A stretch of DNA of 64,000 bases from Gorillibacterium timonense (GCF_001457415.1 NZ_LN881724.1:124001-188000), one strand, 5' to 3'; shown: positions 52,692 through 61,721, counted from the stretch's first letter. Notes: a model not told the origin generated them from the letters alone. Made by a program: numbers and translations.

Positions 52692-53303
52692 TTAGCTAGA
52701 CAATACCTGGTACGTGTAATTCTCATGGCTGGATTGGAGGATCGCCACGAGCTGTTCCGCCATATAGGTCGTGCTGTACGTAAAGCCGCCTTCCACCCAA
52801 TCCATCATTACCCCTAGAGAAGCGTAAGCGCGATAGCTGGCCAGAAGCTCCCGATTAATCTGCGAATTGTTCGTAATATCGGCGAAATCCTGCAGGAGCA
52901 GAACCTTAAACAGCTGGCACAGCTTCTTTTGGAAGCCGGGGAAGGCCTCCCCTTGAGCCAAAAGCTTGTAGAACAGGGAATGCCGGGCGACATGATCGAA
53001 GATTTTGATAGCGGAGGCTTGCAGGCTATTGACGATCAACACCTGCTGCTGCTGGTAAGGCGCGCGGAAAGAGGCGATCAGATCGGTCGTCACGTCCTCG
53101 ATGATTTCATCCAAAATGTCTTCTTTGTATTGATAATTCTTATAGAACGTACCCCGGTTCAAGTCGGCCTTCTCGACAATTTTCATGATCGTGATGTCTC
53201 GAAAATGGTTTTCTTGCATCAAGGACAGCAGCGCTTCCTTTAACAGCGCCTTCGATTTCACAATTCTCCGATCCACTCGCTCCAAATGTGCCAAATTTCT
53301 CAA
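52692..53303 (-). CDS. TetR-family regulator
   Basis: The 203-residue repressor has an HTH (ALLSLMQENHFRDITIMKIVEKADLNRGTFYKNY) and a DhaS-like TetR C-terminal domain. It diverges from the SDR gene and probably controls it. The start is uncertain: a TTG at 53303 abuts AAAGGGG, with another TTG three codons later at better spacing, and a GTG at residue 10 is also possible. Confidence 0.87.
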   Translation of the reverse strand: MRNLAHLERVDRRIVKSKALLKEALLSLMQENHFRDITIMKIVEKADLNRGTFYKNYQYKEDILDEIIEDVTTDLIASFRAPYQQQQVLIVNSLQASAIKIFDHVARHSLFYKLLAQGEAFPGFQKKLCQLFKVLLLQDFADITNNSQINRELLASYRAYASLGVMMDWVEGGFTYSTTYMAEQLVAILQSSHENYTYQVLSS

Positions 53304-53330
53304 GCCCCTTTGTTGATTAACTAGAAGTCC

Positions 53331-53436
53331 GTAAACAAAAAGGTTCCCTAACGTTGATTAGTAAACAATGCGGCCTATGATTGTCGATTGAAAGCGATTA
53401 ATCACCCTAATTATACTATAAACGATATAGCGTTTA
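53331..53436. promoter_or_regulatory. Divergent promoter region with GTAAAC half-sites
   Basis: GTAAACAA occurs at 53331-53338 and 53361-53368. TAAACG (53419-53424) and CGTTTA (53431-53436) form a 6-6-6 inverted repeat directly after a TATACT (53412-53417). These are candidate operators for the TetR protein acting on both genes. Confidence 0.45.
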
Positions 53437-53467
53437 CTGCTTCTACAAAATGAAAAGGGTGATCCAG

Positions 53468-54238
53468 ATGGGCAGACTTTCGGGTAAAGTGGCTATTATT
53501 ACGGGTGCGGCAAGCGGCATGGGCTTGGCCGGCGCGCAACTGTTCGCAAAAGAAGGAGCACAGGTCGTCGCGACGGATATTACGGTCGATGTATTACGGG
53601 AACAAGTAGAGGAGATTATCAAAGACGGCGGCGATGCGATCGCAATCGAGCTGGATGTCTCCAAGAAGGAATCTTGGGATGCCGTCATTGAACAAACCCT
53701 CGCGAAATACGGCAAAATCGATATTCTCGTGAATAATGCCGGTATTCATATCGCGAAGGGCATTCTCGAAGCCGAGCTCGCGGACTGGGAAAAGGTCATG
53801 TCCATCAACTGCACGGGTGTGTGGCTGGGCATGAAATCCGTAATCCCCCACATGCAAAAGAACGGCAAAGGCGCCATCATCAATACGTCCTCGATCGCGG
53901 GCATCATCGGCGGCGTCTCCGACGCGCAAGGTGCGGCCTACAGCGCATCCAAAGGAGCGGTACGCTCCTTGACCAAGCATGCGGCGCAATGGTTCGGCAA
54001 GGACCATATCCGCGTCAATTCGGTCCATCCGGGTGCGATCTTTACGGGAATGGTAGAGAAAGCCGGCATCAAGTCCCAGGAGGAAATGGGAAGCCATTAC
54101 AAGGGGTTGGCACCGTTGCCGCCTTATGCCGGCGAGTCGATGGACATTGCCAATGCCTACCTGTACCTGGCTTCTGATGAATCGAAGTTCGTCACGGGCA
54201 TCGAGCTGGTTGTGGACGGCGGTTGGACGACCAACTAA
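53468..54238 (+). CDS. Short-chain dehydrogenase/reductase
   Basis: The 256-residue classical SDR has the cofactor motif TGAASGMG, NNAG, the catalytic Ser-Tyr-Lys set (INTSSIAG, then AYSASKG) and a C-terminal GIELVVDGGW. Asp at the end of strand 2 (VVATDI) favours NAD(H). The substrate, perhaps a cyclic alcohol or hydroxysteroid-like ketone, is not predictable. The ATG at 53468 lies behind AAAGGGTGA; the ATG at 53450 has no site. Confidence 0.9.
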   Translation: MGRLSGKVAIITGAASGMGLAGAQLFAKEGAQVVATDITVDVLREQVEEIIKDGGDAIAIELDVSKKESWDAVIEQTLAKYGKIDILVNNAGIHIAKGILEAELADWEKVMSINCTGVWLGMKSVIPHMQKNGKGAIINTSSIAGIIGGVSDAQGAAYSASKGAVRSLTKHAAQWFGKDHIRVNSVHPGAIFTGMVEKAGIKSQEEMGSHYKGLAPLPPYAGESMDIANAYLYLASDESKFVTGIELVVDGGWTTN

Positions 54239-54260
54239 GGAGCCGTCAGATACTCTTGGA

Positions 54261-54289
54261 TTTACATTCTCCTTGGAATTTCGTATACT
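54261..54289 (+). promoter_or_regulatory. Promoter of the NhaD/ArsB-like gene
   Basis: TTTACA (54261-54266), a 17-base spacer and TATACT (54284-54289) lie just after the SDR stop codon. Confidence 0.6.
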
Positions 54290-54320
54290 AAATAGAGTTA
54301 AATACATGGAACGACGGAGG

Positions 54321-54353
54321 AGCCTGCCAAAAGCGGGCTCTTTATGCGTTTTT
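54321..54353 (+). terminator. Hairpin in the leader of the NhaD/ArsB-like gene
   Basis: AGCCTGC (54321-54327) pairs with GCGGGCT (54333-54339), followed by CTTTATGCG and a T6 run. It either ends the SDR transcript or acts as an attenuator after the promoter at 54261-54289. Confidence 0.5.
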
Positions 54354-54411
54354 TCGGACTTTCGTTCGGGAAAGCTGGGGGAAGCGACAGTCAGCATAAA
54401 GGAGAAGAAGC

Positions 54412-55692
54412 ATGGAACAACAGGCTTATTGGGCAATCGGTATTTTTCTGGTGACGTATGCATGGATTATTTCGGAGAAGGTTCACCGCACGATCGTGGC
54501 GATGCTGGGAGGAGTCCTCGTCCTCGTGACGGGCATCGTCAGTCAGGAAACGGCACTGCATCACATCGACTTCAACACGCTCGGCCTTCTGGTCGGCATG
54601 ATGATTCTGGTCAGCGTGACTTCCGAAACGGGAGTGTTCCGGTATGTGGCGGTCTGGGCCGCACAGAAGGCAAAGGGAGAGCCAATGCGGATTTTGCTCC
54701 TGCTTACAGCGATCACCGCCTTCGCTTCCGCCTTCCTGGATAACGTGACGACGGTCATGCTGCTCGTTCCGGTTACGTTCAGCATCACGCGGCAGTTAAA
54801 GGTGAACCCGGTTCCCTACCTCTTGGCGCAGATTATGGCATCCAACATCGGAGGAACTGCGACCTTGATTGGAGATCCTCCGAACATCATGATCGGTAGC
54901 GCGGTTAAGGAATTGACCTTCCTTGCTTTTATCCAGAATCTTACTCCGATTGTCCTGCTGGTTCTGGCGGTGAATATGCTCCTGTTTTACCTGCTCTTCC
55001 GCAGGCAACTGCATACGACCCCGGAGCGGAAACAGGCCATCATGGAGATGGAAATGAGCGGCTTGATCACAGATCGGCGGCTGCTCGTGAAGAGTCTCAT
55101 CATTCTCGGTCTGACGATTCTCGGCTTCTTCCTCCATCAGGCGCTGCATCTGGAGTCGGCGACCGTTGCGCTTGGCGGGGCGTTTCTGCTGCTCCTTCTC
55201 ACGGGGGAAAAGGTCATGGAGGAGGCGTTCACCCGGGTGGAGTGGATGACGATCTTCTTCTTTATCGGGTTGTTCGTCCTTGTAGCAGGCCTCGTGGAGA
55301 CCGGTGTGATCGGCGAACTGGCGAAGAAAGCAATGGAGTGGACGGGGGGCGATTCGCTCACTGCGTCCATGCTCATCCTCTGGATGAGCGCGCTGGCGTC
55401 GGCCTTTCTGGACAACATCCCCTTCGTGGCGACCATGATCCCGCTCATTCAGGAGATGGGACAGATGGGGGTGCAGAATATCGAGCCGCTCTGGTGGAGC
55501 CTTGCCCTCGGGGCTTGTCTCGGAGGTAATGGCACCCTGATCGGAGCGAGTGCCAATCTGATCGTAGCCGGCTTGTCGGCCAAGGAGGGGCATCCGATCA
55601 AATTCGTGCACTATCTGAAGCTGGGGTTCCCGCTCATGCTGCTCTCGATTGTGCTGTGCAGCGGGTACATTTACCTGCGTTATTTCCTGTAA
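54412..55692 (+). CDS. Ion transporter of the NhaD/ArsB (IT) superfamily
   Basis: The 426-residue carrier has about 11 membrane segments and two inverted repeats, each with the conserved re-entrant motifs (ASAFLDNVTTVMLLVPV with GGTATLIGDPPNIMIG, and ASAFLDNIPFVATMIPL with GGNGTLIGASANLIVAG). This group exchanges sodium, arsenite or dicarboxylates; which one is unclear. AAGGAGAAGAAGC precedes the ATG. It leads a run of ion and pressure genes. Confidence 0.87.
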   Translation: MEQQAYWAIGIFLVTYAWIISEKVHRTIVAMLGGVLVLVTGIVSQETALHHIDFNTLGLLVGMMILVSVTSETGVFRYVAVWAAQKAKGEPMRILLLLTAITAFASAFLDNVTTVMLLVPVTFSITRQLKVNPVPYLLAQIMASNIGGTATLIGDPPNIMIGSAVKELTFLAFIQNLTPIVLLVLAVNMLLFYLLFRRQLHTTPERKQAIMEMEMSGLITDRRLLVKSLIILGLTILGFFLHQALHLESATVALGGAFLLLLLTGEKVMEEAFTRVEWMTIFFFIGLFVLVAGLVETGVIGELAKKAMEWTGGDSLTASMLILWMSALASAFLDNIPFVATMIPLIQEMGQMGVQNIEPLWWSLALGACLGGNGTLIGASANLIVAGLSAKEGHPIKFVHYLKLGFPLMLLSIVLCSGYIYLRYFL

Positions 55693-55705
55693 GGAGGAGA
55701 TCGCT

Positions 55706-56029
55706 ATGCTTGTCTATGAATATGACAACCGCTTGCTGGAGATGGAAGAACATCGCGACGAGGACAGCATCGAGTTTCTCATCACTTTCCGAGAGGTCGC
55801 TCCTTATGCGGCTTGGCTGAGAAAGGTAGAGCAGTTTTTCGATCGCAATCGGGATTACACGGACGTTCTGTTCTACAAGTACCCGGGAGGAAAGTATCGG
55901 GTGATGGTCCGTCCCGATTATTATGCTTCCTTCCTGGCGGAGCTGTTCAAAGCCCACCTTCTTCGGAAGCTGGAATGGACCCTGGATGCAGACGAAGCTT
56001 TTACCGCGGAGAGCAAGGGCCAGGGATAA
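55706..56029 (+). CDS. Small soluble protein of unknown function
   Basis: The 107-residue protein starts at 55706 behind AAGGAGGAG, 13 bases after the carrier gene. It is rich in acidic and aromatic residues and looks soluble; I recognise no domain. Its position before a CPA2 antiporter recalls KhtS of the Bacillus khtSTU potassium/proton antiporter operon, but I cannot confirm homology and no KhtT-like RCK subunit is present. Confidence 0.7.
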   Translation: MLVYEYDNRLLEMEEHRDEDSIEFLITFREVAPYAAWLRKVEQFFDRNRDYTDVLFYKYPGGKYRVMVRPDYYASFLAELFKAHLLRKLEWTLDADEAFTAESKGQG

Positions 56030-56165
56030 ATTCATATCGGTAGGGAATTTTAGGCGGAGCCTGTCACCAAGGGATTGCTGTGTCTTCATGCAGCAAGCTT
56101 GGGTGTGCGGGCTCTTCTTTGATTATACAAAAGAGAAAGACAACACAAGGAAAGGTGGAGATCAC

Positions 56166-57341
56166 ATGCTAATCATGCAACTCGCGATCATCCTGCTCGC
56201 CTCCAAGCTAGCGGGAGAGCTCAGTGTGAAATTGCGTCAGCCTGCCGTGCTCGGCAAGCTGCTCATCGGGATCGTACTCGGGCCCGCTGTATTTGGACTT
56301 ATTCAACATACCGATGTTCTGGCGGAACTCAGTCAGATCGGGGTCATCCTGCTCATGTTTATCGCGGGGCTTGAAACCGACATAGACAAATTCAAACGCT
56401 CCGGCAAAAGCTCAACCTACGTCGGGTTGGCAGGCATTGCGTTTCCTTTCGCACTCGGATACGGGAGCGGGATTTGGTTTATGGGGCTAAGCGGAATGGA
56501 GGCAGCCTTCCTCGGTCTCCTGCTCTCGGCGACGAGCGTGAGCATCTCGGTTCAATCGCTGAAGGAGCTTGGGCAACTAAAGACGAGAGAGGGGGCTACG
56601 ATCATGGGGGCTGCCGTCATCGACGATGTGCTCGTCATCATCGCGCTCGCCTTCCTCATGAGCCTATCCGGAGGCGACGTCAATCTTGGGATGATCGTGT
56701 TCAAGAAGGTCGCCTTCTTCGGCATTGCGATCCTCGTCGGCTGGAAGGTGGTTCCTTGGCTGCTCAAACGCTTTGTCAACCTGCGTGTCACAGAAAGCGT
56801 CGTCTCGGCGGCGCTCATCATCTGCTTCGGCCTTGCTTATTTCGCTGAATATACCGGAGTTGCGGCCATCATCGGCGCGTATGCGGCAGGGATCGCCATC
56901 AGCCTCACCTCATTTAAGCACGAAGTCACCGAGAAGGTAGAGACGATCGGCTATGCCGTCTTCGTACCCGTCTTCTTCACCCTGATCGGTGTCAAGGTCA
57001 GCTTTGACGGGATTGCTTCTCAAATTGGGCTTATTATTGGACTCAGCGTGCTTGCCATCGCCACTAAGCTGGCGGGAGCTGCCTTCGGCGCGAAAGCCGC
57101 CGGCTTCGGCTGGAGAAGCTCGCTTGGGATTGGAGCGGCGATGGTTTCGCGCGGGGAAGTGGCGCTCATTCTGGCGGGAATCGGGCAGGAAGCGGGCTTG
57201 CTGCCGGACCTTCTACTCACGGTTCTCGTCGTGGTGGTTCTCGTAACGACCATTGTCACCCCGCTCCTCATGAAGGTGTTTTTCGGCGATTCTACAGAAC
57301 CCAAGCTTTCTCCTGTTCAGACCCGGGAGGATGGGCTATAA
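56166..57341 (+). CDS. CPA2-family cation/proton antiporter
   Basis: The 391-residue membrane protein has 12 or 13 hydrophobic segments and the family elements RQPAVLGKLLIGIVLGP, GLETDIDKFKRSG, GAAVIDDVLVII and SRGEVALILAG. It lacks a C-terminal RCK/TrkA domain, so it probably needs a partner for regulation. The ATG at 56166 follows GGTGGAG; the long open frame upstream is not coding. Confidence 0.9.
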   Translation: MLIMQLAIILLASKLAGELSVKLRQPAVLGKLLIGIVLGPAVFGLIQHTDVLAELSQIGVILLMFIAGLETDIDKFKRSGKSSTYVGLAGIAFPFALGYGSGIWFMGLSGMEAAFLGLLLSATSVSISVQSLKELGQLKTREGATIMGAAVIDDVLVIIALAFLMSLSGGDVNLGMIVFKKVAFFGIAILVGWKVVPWLLKRFVNLRVTESVVSAALIICFGLAYFAEYTGVAAIIGAYAAGIAISLTSFKHEVTEKVETIGYAVFVPVFFTLIGVKVSFDGIASQIGLIIGLSVLAIATKLAGAAFGAKAAGFGWRSSLGIGAAMVSRGEVALILAGIGQEAGLLPDLLLTVLVVVVLVTTIVTPLLMKVFFGDSTEPKLSPVQTREDGL

Positions 57342-57389
57342 TGGGCGTGAGAATAGCCATTTAGTCCTTCAGGAAAGGGGCTGTCGGCC

Positions 57390-57698
57390 ATGACCCGTAA
57401 CCAAAAAGGGGTATGGACGGTTATCAATCTGCTCATCGGAGCGCCGGGAGGGTTCGTCTTCATCTTTACCGTCATCGGACTCGATGGCTTTATGGGGCCA
57501 CCAACCCGCAGGGGACAGACCGCGGCTGTGGCAATGGCCGTCATCTACCTGCTGATCTGGCTGCTCGCGAACGTTTTTATGCTTAAGGACGTGAAGGGCA
57601 GGCAGAAGCTCTTGTGGTTCGGGGCATCTCTATTGCTGCTGGTAGTTTCAGCCTTTCTTGTTACACTTGCCATCGTGCAATCGAGAGTTCTGTCCTGA
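57390..57698 (+). CDS. Small membrane protein, unknown
   Basis: The 102-residue product has three hydrophobic segments (about 10-33, 42-62 and 72-95) and a cytoplasmic basic turn between the last two. No family is recognised. AAAGGGG lies before the ATG at 57390. It sits between an antiporter and mscL and may be cotranscribed with them. Confidence 0.65.
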   Translation: MTRNQKGVWTVINLLIGAPGGFVFIFTVIGLDGFMGPPTRRGQTAAVAMAVIYLLIWLLANVFMLKDVKGRQKLLWFGASLLLLVVSAFLVTLAIVQSRVLS

Positions 57699-57754
57699 AT
57701 AATTGTGATAGAATGAGAATGAGATTAATTGTTGAGAGGGAGGCTGCTGTTTTT

Positions 57755-58159
57755 ATGTGGAAGGAGTTCAAAGCTTTTGCCCTGAAGGGGAACGTGCTGG
57801 ATTTGGCTGTCGGGGTTATCATCGGCGGCGCATTTGGTAGTATCGTCAGTTCGCTCGTAAAGGATATTATTATGCCGTTGGTGGGCATTCTCATCGGAGG
57901 ATACGATTTCAAATCGCTGGCGATTACGGTCGGGGATGCTAAGATCACGTACGGTGAATTCCTTCAAACGACGCTTAATTTCTTTATCATTGCCTTTTCC
58001 ATCTTCCTCTTCATCAAGCTGCTAGGCAAGCTGACGCGCAAGAAAGAAGAAGCGCCGAAACCGGCGGAGCCTCCTGTTCCTTCCAAGGAGGAAGTGCTCC
58101 TCACGGAAATTCGCGACTTGTTGAAGCAACAGAAGCAAACGGGCAGAAGCGCCGAATAA
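57755..58159 (+). CDS. mscL: Large-conductance mechanosensitive channel
   Basis: The 134-residue channel subunit matches MscL in length and in motifs: [35 protein letters not shown] (pore helix TM1), IMPLVGIL, then TM2 with [14 protein letters not shown] and a charged C-terminal bundle. It opens as a pentamer under hypo-osmotic stress. GAGAGGGAGG is 11 bases from the ATG at 57755. Confidence 0.96.
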   Translation: MWKEFKAFALKGNVLDLAVGVIIGGAFGSIVSSLVKDIIMPLVGILIGGYDFKSLAITVGDAKITYGEFLQTTLNFFIIAFSIFLFIKLLGKLTRKKEEAPKPAEPPVPSKEEVLLTEIRDLLKQQKQTGRSAE

Positions 58160-58177
58160 TCGCTTTCGAGAAAACAG

Positions 58178-58215
58178 CAGGCCGCATTCCCAGTAAAGGG
58201 AGTGCGGCCTGTTTG
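58178..58215. terminator. Bidirectional terminator between mscL and the efflux pump
   Basis: A 14-bp stem (CAGGCCGCATTCCC 58178-58191, GGGAGTGCGGCCTG 58198-58211) with one G-T pair encloses a 6-base loop, with a T run on the plus strand and a weaker one on the minus strand. It separates convergent genes. Confidence 0.88.
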
Positions 58216-58236
58216 GCTGTTCGACGATCGGTGGGA

Positions 58237-59460
58237 TCACCCTTTTCTGCGAGCCAGCAGAAAGAAGAAGAGGACCGCGAGGACGGACGCGCCTGCCATC
58301 AGGAAGCCCATCGGAAGAGCGGAGTTCTCTCCGGCGATGCCGACGAGAGGAGAAGCGGCCGCTCCGGCCAGGTAGGGAAGGAGGCCGAGGATGGCGGATG
58401 CACTCCCTGCGTGCTTCTTCTGATTTTGCAGAGCGAGTGAATTGCAGGTGATGTTCACTCCGCCGATGGAAGCGACGGCGATGAACAGGGGAATCATCAG
58501 GAAGAGGAGCCGGGCTTCAGCGAGAATAGCGGCGAGCAAGGCCCCTGTGCCGAGCACGATCAGCGCAAGAGCACCGGCGAGCAAGCGCTCCGCGGACATC
58601 CGTCCCGCTAGGCGGCCGGTCGTCTGGCTGGCGAGCACCATACCGAATCCGTTCAGAGCGAAGATCAGGCTGAACGTCTGGGGAGTGACGTGGTACAGAT
58701 TTTGCAGCACGAACGAGGAACCGGAAATGTAGCTGAACAGAGCGATCGCGGTTGCCGACTGCGTGAGGGCGTAGCCCATGAACGACCGGTCCTTGAACAA
58801 GTCTCCAAAGGTCGACAAGGTTTGTCCGACGCCACCAGAGGATCGGCGTTCCTCCGGCAAGGTTTCGCCGAGGCGCAAGGTTACGGCAAAGAGCATGGCA
58901 ATGCCGATAAACCCGAGCACCACGAATACGCCGCGCCAAGGAATCAAGGTGAGCAGCGCTCCACCTAGGACGGGGGCGAGAATCGGCGCCGTACCGTTCA
59001 CCAGCATGAGCAGGGCGAAGAATTTCGTCAGCTCATAACCGGAGTAGAGATCGCGGGCCATCGCACGCGAGATCACGATGCCGGCTGAGCCGGCGAGACC
59101 TTGGAGCAGGCGGAAGAACAGAAGCACCGAGATGTTCGGCGCGAAGGTGCAGATGAAGGAAGCGACCGCATAGATAGCGAGCGAGACGATGAGGGGCTTG
59201 CGGCGACCTAACTTGTCGCTGAGCGGTCCCGCCAGCAGTTGACCGAGCGCAAGCCCGAGCAGGCAGGCGGTGATGCTGAGCTGGGCCAAGGAAGCGCTCG
59301 TGTTCAGCTCCTGGGTGATGAGAGGCAGAGCCGGCAGATACATATCCAGAGACAAAGGACCGAAGGCGGACAAAATGCCCAGGATCACAATGAACCCGGC
59401 GCTGCGCTTGGCCTTTGCTTCGTTCGAAATGGATTTGGATGGCGGAGCAGATGCGTTCAT
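58237..59460 (-). CDS. Bcr/CflA-family MFS multidrug exporter
   Basis: The 407-residue protein has 12 hydrophobic segments, the family opening LSLDMYLPALPLI, motif A GPLSDKLGRRKPLI and motif C PILAPVLGGALL. Bcr/CflA proteins export bicyclomycin, chloramphenicol or other drugs with protons. The start at 59460 follows AAGGAAG on the minus strand. Confidence 0.92.
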   Translation of the reverse strand: MNASAPPSKSISNEAKAKRSAGFIVILGILSAFGPLSLDMYLPALPLITQELNTSASLAQLSITACLLGLALGQLLAGPLSDKLGRRKPLIVSLAIYAVASFICTFAPNISVLLFFRLLQGLAGSAGIVISRAMARDLYSGYELTKFFALLMLVNGTAPILAPVLGGALLTLIPWRGVFVVLGFIGIAMLFAVTLRLGETLPEERRSSGGVGQTLSTFGDLFKDRSFMGYALTQSATAIALFSYISGSSFVLQNLYHVTPQTFSLIFALNGFGMVLASQTTGRLAGRMSAERLLAGALALIVLGTGALLAAILAEARLLFLMIPLFIAVASIGGVNITCNSLALQNQKKHAGSASAILGLLPYLAGAAASPLVGIAGENSALPMGFLMAGASVLAVLFFFLLARRKG

Positions 59461-59594
59461 TCGAAAACTTCCTTTCTGATAGCCAAGTATAGCGAGCAGA
59501 GTCTGTAAAGACGATCATAACACAAACAGGCGCAGCTGTGCTTTACAAGCGTAACAGTGTTATGTTACGATGAATATGAAAGGAGGTTTTTTTC

Positions 59595-60245
59595 CTGGAC
59601 GAAAACTTGATTTCCAAAAAAGACCTGCTTGAGCTCGCGGGCATCTCCTACGGACAGCTCTACCGATGGAAGCGGAAAAACTTGATCCCGGAAGAATGGT
59701 TTGTTCGCAAGTCGACTTTTACCGGACAAGAGACCTTTTTTCCTAGAGAGAAAATACTCCAGCGAATCGGAAAAATCATGAACATGAAGGAAGACTTGTC
59801 CCTGGATGAGTTGGCGGATGTCTTCTCTCCCGATCCGGCTCCGATGCAGATGGACGGATGGGAACTGGTTCGGCGAGGTATCGTCTCCAAAGAAGCTCTC
59901 GCCTTATTCGAAGAAGTTTTTGCGCCGACTTCCGGTGCGGTGCTTCCCTTTGAACAGCTTCTCTTCATTTATTTGCTGCATGGTTTTCTGGATCGGGGAG
60001 ACATGGTCCTGGATGAAGGCAAGCAGCTTCTCCGCATTCTGCAGAACCATTACCGGGAGTTAGGCGGAATCAGCGGCGAAGTACTGCTGGTGCGCAAGCT
60101 GGGTGTCTCTATGGTCATGCTTGCAGCAAGTCGGGAATCCCTGTGGTTTGAAGAGGGGGTTCGGTTGGTGGCGCGCGGTTCTGTCGCAGTAAACAGCGAA
60201 GAGTTAAAAATAAAACTAGGAGCGGGAGGAAAAACCTATGAGTGA
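59595..60245 (+). CDS. yhbD: YhbD-like protein (DUF4004)
   Basis: The 216-residue protein matches Bacillus YhbD: LISKKDLLELAGISYGQLYRWKRKNLIPEEWF is a MerR-like winged helix at the N-terminus, followed by a helical domain. The AAAGGAGG at 59579-59586 sits 8 bases before an in-frame CTG (59595), which I take as the start. The next candidate, TTG at 59607, is 20 bases away. It overlaps the bactofilin gene by 8 bases, matching the yhbD-yhbE-yhbF arrangement of Bacillus. Confidence 0.8.
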   Translation: MDENLISKKDLLELAGISYGQLYRWKRKNLIPEEWFVRKSTFTGQETFFPREKILQRIGKIMNMKEDLSLDELADVFSPDPAPMQMDGWELVRRGIVSKEALALFEEVFAPTSGAVLPFEQLLFIYLLHGFLDRGDMVLDEGKQLLRILQNHYRELGGISGEVLLVRKLGVSMVMLAASRESLWFEEGVRLVARGSVAVNSEELKIKLGAGGKTYE

Positions 60246-60972
60246 TGCGGAACAAGGGAGTAACCTGATCATTAACGGTACCGGCAGCTCAGGCGGCGGC
60301 ACCTTCGATGAGGTGAAAATCAACGGGCAGGGCCGCGTAGATGGAGACGTTCAGTGCCAGAGCTTCTATACGAACGGTCGATCCAAGTTGGTCGGCGATT
60401 TGCGGACGGAGTATTGCCGGGTGAACGGAAGCTCGACGATCGAGGGGAACGTTCTGGCTGACAAATTGGATGTGAACGGATCATTCAAGCTGGTCGGTTC
60501 TTTTCAAGGTCGGGAGATCAAATGCGATGGCCAGACCAAAATCGAAGGTCCGCTCTCGGCTGAAAAAATCAAGACGCGCGGCGATCTAACGGTGGACGCA
60601 AACCTGGATACGGAGGAATTCGACTGCAAGGGCAGCTTCAAGGTGGCGGGCTTGCTGAACGCCGGTAAGCTGGAGATCACCCTGCACGGGGCCAGCGAAG
60701 CGCGGGAAATCGGCGGGGAGTCCATTCGGGTTAAGCGTTCAGGCGTTACCAACACTATCGGGAAACTCGTGAAGGGGCTTTTTGGAATAAATGAATATCT
60801 CACGGCGGACGTCATCGAAGGGGATCATGTCATTCTCGAAGGAACCCGGGCTCGCATCGTTCGAGGTAATCATGTGACCATCGGACCCGAATGTGAGATT
60901 GGATTGGTCGAGTATAAAACAGAGCTGCACAGAGATAGAAACTCTACCATAAATGAAGAGCGGCGTATCTAA
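60238..60972 (+). CDS. Bactofilin family protein
   Basis: The 244-residue protein is a polymer-forming beta-helix: repeated hexapeptide-like turns (VKINGQGRVDGDVQ, VNGSSTIEGNVLA, VNGSFKLVGSFQG, IKTRGDLTVDANL). It is about twice as long as a simple bactofilin, like Bacillus YhbE/YhbF which act in flagellar assembly. It is translationally coupled to yhbD and ends at a strong terminator. Confidence 0.88.
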   Translation: MSDAEQGSNLIINGTGSSGGGTFDEVKINGQGRVDGDVQCQSFYTNGRSKLVGDLRTEYCRVNGSSTIEGNVLADKLDVNGSFKLVGSFQGREIKCDGQTKIEGPLSAEKIKTRGDLTVDANLDTEEFDCKGSFKVAGLLNAGKLEITLHGASEAREIGGESIRVKRSGVTNTIGKLVKGLFGINEYLTADVIEGDHVILEGTRARIVRGNHVTIGPECEIGLVEYKTELHRDRNSTINEERRI

Positions 60973-60984
60973 TCGTCGGCACAT

Positions 60985-61027
60985 ACCGCAAACGAAGAAT
61001 TTTGGACTTCGTTTGCGGTTTTTTTGT
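60985..61027 (+). terminator. Terminator of the yhbD-bactofilin operon
   Basis: A perfect 13-bp stem, ACCGCAAACGAAG (60985-60997) and CTTCGTTTGCGGT (61007-61019), ends in a T run. Confidence 0.95.
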
Positions 61028-61136
61028 GAAAATTTGTATTTTGGAGGTGGATATACAAGGAAACATCAACTTTTGGTCGAATTACAAGAAATGGGAAGCT
61101 AAAAAAGGCTTTACCTTCTGTGGGGGAGTGGCACTC

Positions 61137-61565
61137 ATGTCCAAACTTTTAAACGGTCTGCTCGGCAATTTCTCGGAAGTCTCCGTTCAGGAGCTTAAGC
61201 AGCAATACGGAATATACCTCATGCCTCAGGAAGAAGTACAAAACGGTTTCAAGCTTGTTCGCGACGCTTTCATCATCACCAGTGAGCGGCTGATCTTGAT
61301 CGACCATCAAGGAGTCACCGGCAAGAAGACTCGGGTTGCATCGATTCCGCTGAACTCCATCATGGAGGTTACGATGGAAACGGCCGGAACCGGCTTCGAT
61401 GACAGCGAAATGACCATCCATTACATCAATTCGCCGTATTACAAAGCAAATAACGTGAGCATGGCCTCCTATAAATTTGAGTTCGGCAAGAAGTTCAACC
61501 TCCAACCGCTTTATGTAGCATTTGTGACGCTCGCTCATCAAAACCATTCCCGCTTGAACGGGTAA
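61137..61565 (+). CDS. Bacterial PH-domain protein (bPH_1)
   Basis: The 142-residue protein resembles the bacterial pleckstrin-homology group (PF08000-like): FKLVRDAFIITSERLILIDHQGVTGKKTRVASIPLNSI is the core strand set, and LYVAFVTLAHQ the closing helix. Function is unknown. The start is the ATG at 61137 behind GGGGGAG; the open frame upstream is not supported. Confidence 0.85.
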   Translation: MSKLLNGLLGNFSEVSVQELKQQYGIYLMPQEEVQNGFKLVRDAFIITSERLILIDHQGVTGKKTRVASIPLNSIMEVTMETAGTGFDDSEMTIHYINSPYYKANNVSMASYKFEFGKKFNLQPLYVAFVTLAHQNHSRLNG

Positions 61566-61647
61566 AAAATCGGTACTAACGAGTAAATGAAACGATCCCT
61601 CTTGCTCCGCGACGATTCTCATCGGACAAGAGAAAGCCGCTAAACAG

Positions 61648-61695
61648 AAGAAGCTTCCTTCCATCGCAGGTTGCGGTGGAAGGAAGCTTCTTTCG
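61648..61695. terminator. Bidirectional terminator
   Basis: A perfect 16-bp stem (AAGAAGCTTCCTTCCA at 61648-61663 and its complement at 61677-61692) lies between the convergent PH-domain and azoreductase genes. Confidence 0.92.
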
Positions 61696-61721
61696 TTCTT
61701 TCGTTAGCGGGCTTGGATAAA

